From Datura wrightii (Eukaryota > Streptophyta > Magnoliopsida > Solanales > Solanaceae): a DNA stretch of 64,000 bases. The DNA is taken from contig JASDFA010000006.1 in NCBI GenBank assembly GCA_035772735.1, positions 62,202,001 to 62,266,000 of the forward strand, in the 5' to 3' direction. Positions 57,881 to 64,000 of this stretch are shown here, piece by piece; the stretch's first letter is position 1, and each line of letters starts with the position of its first letter. The notes under the pieces are model-generated. The model made no database searches. It was given only the letters and a program-made list of their open reading frames with translations, and was not told where the DNA came from. The position numbers and the translations under genes were made by a program.

Positions 57881-58310
57881 CAATAATTTTCCAAGCCTTG
57901 AGATAGGAGATAAAGCAGCCTACAGGTACTGCTAAACTACCCCTCTATTCTAAAACAGGTTCACTTGGAAACCGAAATTTCACCGCTCGGGTTCTACAGT
58001 TAATAAAAGCATAACATGCAAACAACCAATCCATGCCCAAACTAATGTCAAAATCAGTCATAGCCAATTCTACTAAGTCTGCAAAGGTAACCTAATGCAA
58101 TATAGTAATGGGGTAACCTCTATACACCCACCTCACTATGACTGAATCCCCAACCAAAGTCGACAAAGAAAACGGTTCTAACAAAGTTTCAGGACTAACC
58201 CCAAAGCTACTAACAATGTAAGGTTTCACAAAAGATAGTGTAGCTCCTAGATCTAGCAAAGCATAAACGTTAATATGAAAGAGTTGCAACATACCCGTAA
58301 CCACATCGGG
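57881..58310 (-). pseudogene. Protease of the third Tekay-like element
   Basis: The frame 58092-58304 carries LLDLGATLSF (the protease DxGAT-type motif, with Asp present) and YIVSSFGVSPETL, followed by the VYRGYPITILH stretch. A MDWLF-type motif appears in another frame leftward. Stops and frameshifts separate it from gag and RT. Confidence 0.78.
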
Positions 58311-59535
58311 AGAAGTCTCCTTTTCCTGTCGAGAGCAAAGTGCATAAAACTAATTTTGGCACTGACCGCCAGCTGGACCAGTCGAAATACCTTGTTGAAT
58401 AGGACGTGCTGTTAGAGCTGCTGAACTAGTTGTGGGAGCGCGGGCTCCACTACCTCCTGACCTGGCTACGGGGCAATTCCTGAGCTTGTGTCTGCGTTTG
58501 CCACACCCGAAACAAGCATCTAAGCCCACCAAACACTTCCTGGGTGGTTCTTGACACAACTAGAACAAGATGGGAATGTGCACTTTGTGCGCATGCTATT
58601 TTGACTCCTCGAACCTGAGGCCCTACTCCTATGATCCTCTCGTGGCCTTGATGGGGTACTGGCTGAAGCTGGTTCTGGTTTAATAGACCTGTGCTGGAAC
58701 TGCTAGTGAGGCCCACCTCCTGGACTCGACTGGGAGGATCTATAGCTATTAGTTCTGGCCCTCTTGGCCTCTCACTGCCTTATATGAGCTGCCTCCATCT
58801 GTTAGGTATAAAGGACTATCCGTGGGTAGTCCATATCCTAAAGAAGCATGACTGTTCTACAGTCCTTGTCCAGATACTCAGCTACTCCCTGCACGAATCT
58901 GCTCACCCGTGCCCTCTGATCCATCACCAACTCAGGGGCATACTTTGACAGGAGAGTGAATTCAAGTGAATATTCTAACACCGTCATCTCTTCCTATTTG
59001 AGATTGACAACATCAGTTGCTTTAAATTCCCTCATCTCCCGAGGGAAGAACCTATCGAGAAAGTCCCTATGGAACTCGTCCCAGCTGATAGGGCCTGCTT
59101 CCATTACCCGGCTGTCCTTCCATTGCTTGAACAAAATATAGGCAACCTCCTTAAGTTGATAAGAGTCCAAATCAATACATTCCTCATTTGTCACTCCCAT
59201 AACCTGAGTGACCTTCAAGATCCCTTTAATGAACTCATATGGATCCTCATCCACCTTTTCCCCTGTGAACTCAGGAGGCTTCATCCTTAGAAAGTCCCTG
59301 ATCCAGGCTGCCGCTGCATTGCTATTCTGTGGAACATTTGCAACAGCCTAATGGTTGACATGAGCGGTCAAGGAATGTTCCAACATTTTAATAGCCACTC
59401 AAAACTCGGCGTGGTCAGGTGACTCTGGTGTCGGGGGCTCCTAAAAAGGTGGGGCTTGCTGACGCCCATATGATGGCCATCCTCGTGGCCTTCATCATTT
59501 CTATTCCTCCTTCCATTCATCCTCTTGGGAGCCAT
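58311..59535 (-). pseudogene. Gag of the third Tekay-like element
   Basis: The likely start is the ATG at 59535 (MAPKRMNGRRNRNDEG). The gag core frame 58994-59284 has MKPPEFTGEKVDEDPYEFI, ECIDLDSYQLKEVAYILFKQ, then WDEFHRDFLDRFFPREMREF, and ends at a stop in place of Gln. Further left come EYSLEFTLLSKYAPELV and zinc-motif remnants (GLDACFGCGKRRHKLRNC, 58350-58559, here a proper C-C-H-C). The gag core is the best preserved in the window, but is broken by stops. Confidence 0.82.
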
Positions 59536-59731
59536 AGTTTTCTGCAATAACAAAATGTACGAGTTATAAGGATAGAGAGGTTTTCACCGGACGACATAGA
59601 TTTGGAAAGAAGGGAACATTTCCTCAAATTTTTAATAGCCTCTTTGTCATAAGTGTGGCGTGCTTCAGACCCATGAAAAAGACTCTACCTAACGCGGCTT
59701 TCAGACTCCTTAGAACACATCCAAACCTAGT

Positions 59732-59743
59732 GCTCTGATACCA
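59732..59743 (-). other. Primer binding site, initiator tRNA-Met, exact
   Basis: The minus strand reads TGGTATCAGAGC with no mismatch. It is close to the 5' LTR end at 59749. Confidence 0.93.
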
Positions 59744-59748
59744 AGTTT

Positions 59749-61815
59749 TTCACGACCTGAGAGTACCCCGGATCGTAGACACGGGACAAGGAGCCCCGAA
59801 GACTCCAAGTCAACCCATGGAATGAGCATATATCTAATCCATTCACACAAGGTGGAAGACTTAGCTTAAAATCTTTGAAATCAAACTAAAATAAAACAGA
59901 AATTATATAAGAATCAGTAATACCCAATCCAAGCATAAATAGTGTAATACTATAGATGATTCTGAAAGCCTCTAATCATATTAGACTGGTTGAATGGATA
60001 AGACCCCAATAACCCCAATCATTCTGAAAAAAAGAGGGTAAACAAGGCTGAACATGAAGCCCTCGAACCATGAGGACTCACCACCGAAAGTTGGAAGCGG
60101 GACTGAAAGGAAGCTAGGAACGATGTTGAACCTGCGAACTGGATCCTAAAAATATGAGGGTCAGTAATTGAAAGGTACTGAGTATGCGAGGTATGCAAAA
60201 CAATACTTGAAAACATAAAAGTTTAAGGAGTAGGGACATCATCATCCTAAATATTAAATTCGTAAACATATCGTAAGGCTCAAAATTTCCAAATTACCCA
60301 TAAACCTATCATAGTCATAACATGAGGGAAAACATTTCATAAACATGACATGAGCCAAAAGAACATAATCATACATGCATTAAAACATGAGGAACAATGG
60401 GAGATTTCTATAACCGACATACACCATATGAGCACACATGGAGCCTGACTTGTAAGCCTAGTTGGGAGGCCGTCCATACCTTGCCAAGGGTATGAACCAT
60501 GAAAGACGTGATATCACTCATTAAGACCCTGTAGGGAATAGGGGACAGACACTGAGGTAGTCCCAAGCATAACCTACGATTGCACGTAATTCTGAGATTC
60601 GAGGCTAACCTAGGCCCCAAACCTACTCGGTGTTATGTACTACTCCCAAAACATGCAAAGTGCTCATAAAATTCATACATGACTTGCATGGATAGTTAAA
60701 CTGTGATAATCATAACATGCTTGAGAATTCGTAATACTAGCAAGGGATAAGGGGCCCTTGGTTCGGCCAAAATCATAGTTCATGTATCATAAGCGACATG
60801 TGGGCATTTTCCATAATTTCAGTCATACTTGAAATGCATAAATTTATGGAACACATGATCATAATAACATGAGTATTTGAAAACATGCTTAAAACTCTAA
60901 AGTTCATATCATGCTTTAAAAACCACCATAATCATGAATTTCACTTAAAAAAACCCTGATTTAGGGTACATGTTCCTTTAGGGACAATCATCAAATGTTG
61001 AAGAAAATAAGTGAAAACAGCCCAATAATTCAAACCCATGATTTTAGACATACTACAATATGTTCATATCGATTTTTGAGGAAACATGCATTTGGGTTAT
61101 GAACCATCAAGAATTGGTAACTTTTAACAAAGAATTAGGGAGAATTTGGGCTTGGGTAGGGACTAAACTACCCATTCAAAACCCCACATACCTAGAACTC
61201 CTTAATTCCTAACCCCCTTGAAAAGCCCTAGATGAAGACTTGAAGAACTTGTAGGTGAATACTTGAATCCCTTTCCTCTTTCCTCTCTAGCTTACAAGTA
61301 TCAAAATGAGGTTTATCACGGATGATTTCCCCTTAAAAGACCTTCCCTTACCTCAAAACAACGTAATTTAGGTCTTAGGAGCGCAGGAAATTATAAGAAG
61401 GCCTTTACTAATTTGTAGGACATAACTGTCAGGTGACCCTAACGAGCGACCTGACGACTCGTTACTAGGGACAACAAGTCATTGGGTCGTTTCACCAAGT
61501 CCACTGGAACTTTTCACCTGGGCTCTTAGCGGAGGACATGATGACTTGTCCTCTAAGGCAACGGCTCGTTACCAGCTTCCGTCAATTACACTGCCTCATC
61601 CTTAATAAAATTTATGCAGGCTTGTTCATGACCCACCTCACGAGTTGTTGGGGTTGGCCAGGACTCATGGGGTTATCGTTAGGTGCACTAGTCAAACTTC
61701 TCGAATAACCCTTAACCTCACCCCACGGGAGACCTGACGACTCGTTGTGGCTGACCACGAGTTGTTCCCACGCCCCTTGGGACCCCAACTCCTTAGCACA
61801 ATTCAACCTTCCCAT
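59749..61815 (-). repeat. 5' LTR of the third Tekay-like element, right end missing
   Basis: Collinear with 52698-54770 at roughly 90% by eye. The part that would hold the U3 start is absent: at about 61815 the sequence changes to the family of 44339-46611. Confidence 0.83.
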
Positions 61816-62046
61816 GAATGATTGAGTGTTTAGAATAGACCATTTTATCAAAAACCCATCTTTTCCAAACCAAAATGATATAGTTTAGGGCCTCTTATCG
61901 TGAGAATATCGAAATTACCTTTAATGAACCTGCCCTGAAATCTGGTCGGATGGGACCAACGGACAGCACCAACAAGTCTTTGGAACCTACAATGACCCGT
62001 CATGTCCTTCATCGTATGCACTACTGAAGATCTACTTTCCGAACCA
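61816..62046 (-). repeat. LTR fragment of the copy B Tekay-like family
   Basis: Matches about 45905-46130 (AATGAGAGTTTAGAATAGG, 'aaaatgatatagtttaggg', 'ctgaaatctgg-cggatgggacc'). It is probably the far side of the LTR into which the third element inserted, joined after loss of ~500 bases, and is cut again at 62046. Confidence 0.7.
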
Positions 62047-62084
62047 TTCTAGCATAGTATCGAGTGAGTAGGAAGTCGGGGCTA

Positions 62085-62170
62085 GAGGTTAGGCGCCGCG
62101 CCACATAGGCCACGCTAGCACACTAGCCAGCGCGTCACGCCAGTGGCCTGGCGCGCCATGCCCCCTTGCC
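62085..62170. repeat. CpG-rich block with GGCGCGCC-type palindromes
   Basis: About 86 bases are strongly GC-rich in an otherwise AT-rich window, with around ten CpG sites and short palindromic words (GGCGCC, GCGCGC, GGCGCGCC). It lies about 15-100 bases upstream of the TATA-like box. Confidence 0.75.
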
Positions 62171-62183
62171 ACTGACTCCAACC

Positions 62184-62192
62184 TATTTAAAC
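62184..62192 (+). promoter_or_regulatory. TATA-like box of the diverged LTR
   Basis: TATTTAAAC directly follows the GC-rich block, the same order as in the other LTRs. Confidence 0.5.
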
Positions 62193-63693
62193 ACTTTAAG
62201 TTCATGCTGAATTCATAAAAACATTTCCCAAATTAGACCCACGACCATACAAAAGTTTCTCTCAACTATTCATCCATTTCTCACTGAATCACACATTAAA
62301 CTCCATCAAAATGCAAATATTTGTTGGATAATAAGTTCGAAGCGTATGAGGAATGTCCCTGCAGAGTAATTTCTTGAAAACTCACTTATAGCACTGGAAC
62401 CCCGTCGAGTAAAAGTTGTAGAAAACACTTTTAATTTAGTCTTAAGCGGCTACAAGTGATAAGTAAGCATTTCTACCTTATAAACTCTCAGGAATTTATT
62501 TGTTTTCAATTGCATTGAACGATGTTGAGTTGTAGTTAATATTGTTAAAAGATTTTGTTAATTCCCGAGTCTTAGTTTTGAAAATGGCCTTATTCTCTCA
62601 GCGTAGGGCTGCATTTTGGTGGGATAATAGGCTACAGGTCGGAACTAATTGGGTGAATGAAGATCGGCATTCGAGGTATGTTAAGGATGACCTCTTGAGC
62701 AAATTATTCCTATCGTATAGTAATATGACCTATGTCCTGGTAAGCAACTCGTAAGAATGTACATTGTGATTAGCTACTATAGATAGAGTTGGACTAAAGC
62801 GTAGTACTTCATTTGGGACTGACCCCACCTAATATAGCCTTTCATCGACCAACCTCAGGGTTGCTAGCTGTGTCATCTCCTACGGGGCTATAGATCGCTC
62901 AAAGGATCTTTATGATGTCTGACGGGATTATATTTCGGCCTATAAGGCCATATTACAGTCCATTCATGAATGGACTTCTTTTATGCCATAACAACATCAC
63001 TGACCCTCTATTGAGCCTTGTAAGCCCAGGGTGCAATCACAGGAGCCCAGAGGGCTCAAACACAGCTATAGGAGCCCAACGGGATCAATTGCAGATCCAG
63101 AGGCCAGGTAGGTTGGCTATAGTTACCTATTGAACAATATTGACCCATATAGGGGTATATAGATTGAACTGTACATGTCAGGGCTTATGGGGGCCCAAGT
63201 TGTTTATTCTGTCTCGATTGTATCTTCTAGGCTTATAGGGACCAGGTAAGGTTCTTCTTTGTATACTTATTTGTTAGTTATCCTTTAGGTTGTGCGGCTA
63301 TTCTGGTTATAACTCTTATCCTTTTTATTGATTACTTTCAGTTCTTCTATCGGTTCTATTCGGTCAACTTTCATTACTACCTTACATATTCCGTACATAT
63401 TGTACTGACACCTATCTTTGGGGCACTGCATACTTGCCTACAGGTGCGGATAGAAGTGGTTCAGGACATTCTTAGCCTTCAGCTAGGGTTAGCAGTTCAA
63501 TCATCTACTTTTTCGCAGAGTTGTCAGTTGGATAAGTTTTCTCTTTTGTTGTACAGATTTTGGGTAGGTCGGGGCCTTGTCCCGACCACTATTCCACTCG
63601 TAGAGGCTTGTAGACTACAATTTTTAGTTATTGGTTGTTATTTGTTGTGTGTGTCCTATGGATTTTATTTTTTGTGTGTTGGCTGTGTGGGGC

Positions 63694-64000
63694 TGTAATA
63701 CCCCAAAAGTGCCTAAGATTAGGCCCGGGATCAAAATTTGATGTTAGCTGAAAAGCTGGAAAAATGTCACAGAACGGGCGATGTAATGACTCATGGTTGG
63801 AAACCACGACTTGTTGTATACAGTCGTGGTTATGGGAGACCTGGTGGCATTGGATGCAATGGGTGGAGTAACGACTCGTTTCTTGAAACAATCAGTTGTT
63901 GTTTGTGATCGTGGGTGAGTACTAAACTTAAGCATGGGGGATGTAATGAGTCTTTGAACGAATTTTTGTGAGCTACGACAATTCGTTGTCACCAATCGTT
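63694..64000 (+). mobile_element. Start of another plus-strand Tekay-like LTR (runs off the window)
   Basis: TGTAATACCCCAAAAGTGCC resembles the LTR starts at 46611 (minus) and 26192. The 5' flank GGGGC (63689-63693) would be its target repeat. The U3 part seen has the ACGACTCGT-type motifs (63870 and diverged forms). Confidence 0.75.

Larger units (their letters stand above)
52698..61815 (-). mobile_element. Third Tekay-like element, minus strand, inserted in an LTR
   Basis: The 3' LTR (52698-54894), polypurine tract, pol, protease, gag, an exact tRNA-Met primer site and most of a 5' LTR (59749-61815) are present. It lies within the 5' LTR of the copy B element. The left flank is TTCAT, but the right flank does not repeat it. 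The 5' LTR breaks off at about 61815 into sequence of the host LTR family several hundred bases further on, so a deletion removed the right boundary. RNase H is largely deleted and stops are frequent. Confidence 0.88.
62047..63693 (+). repeat. Diverged plus-strand Tekay-like LTR, interrupted
   Basis: From about 63030 this aligns with 2450-3150 of the first Tekay-like LTR ('ggggtatatagattg', 'cttatggggg', 'gtactgac.cc', 'gggtaggtcgggg'), so the orientation is plus. It begins near a CpG-rich block and a TATA-like TATTTAAAC (62184-62192). Its own left end is not clear. It is interrupted at 63694 by another LTR. Confidence 0.65.

Overview
This is a repeat-only stretch of a plant nuclear genome, most likely a solanaceous plant or another asterid. 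It is AT-rich. I found no intact host gene, rRNA gene, tRNA gene or CRISPR array. Nearly every base belongs to long terminal repeat (LTR) retrotransposons of the Ty3/gypsy superfamily, nested in one another. Two lineages dominate. The first is Tekay/Del-like chromoviruses, recognised by ~2.2-2.4 kb LTRs, an initiator-tRNA-Met primer site and gag-PR-RT-RH-IN-chromodomain order. The second is Athila-like elements, recognised by ~1.45 kb LTRs, a tRNA-Asp primer site and an Athila-type gag-protease. A 1.65 kb plastid DNA insertion (3' part of rbcL plus the rbcL-accD spacer) lies at 24014-25668. The plant assignment rests on the plastid piece and on the element families; the family-level guess is from recollection of similar sequences and was not searched.

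Layout. Copy A (1-24013) and copy B (34424-49551) are two copies of one pre-assembled nest in the same orientation and order, about 6% different in the stretches I compared by eye. In order, the nest holds: the leader, primer site and LTR of a minus-strand Athila-like deletion derivative; an Athila gag-protease fragment on the plus strand; a second minus-strand LTR; an Athila-like element with gag-protease but no RT or integrase; and a minus-strand Tekay-like element inserted into that element. Copy A was later entered by a complete but decayed Tekay-like element (1222-10456), whose empty site is still visible in copy B. Copy A is cut off at its right end by the plastid DNA. Copy B runs on through gag, the primer site and part of the 5' LTR of the minus Tekay-like element.

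Between the copies (25669-34423) are the 3' end of a plus-strand Tekay-like element, then the 3' half of another Athila-like element with a decayed env-position ORF, polypurine tract and 3' LTR, then about 0.9 kb of unassigned sequence resembling the minus element's leader. To the right of copy B, a third Tekay-like element (52698-61815, minus strand) sits inside the 5' LTR of the copy B element. It is followed by an LTR scrap, a diverged plus-strand LTR with a CpG-rich block (62047-63693), and the first 307 bases of another LTR that runs off the window.

All coding regions are broken by stops, frameshifts or deletions, and the elements are almost certainly immobile alone. The most interesting feature is in the Athila-like family. 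A promoter-like module (GC-rich U3-like repeats, a perfect 22-base palindrome, a TATA-like box, a CT-rich leader and a consensus splice donor) lies between gag-protease and the env-position ORF, and a splice-acceptor-like site lies just before the ORF's ATG. Together with the missing RT and integrase, this suggests a non-autonomous lineage with a separately driven, spliced second gene. All identity figures are hand counts on short stretches.
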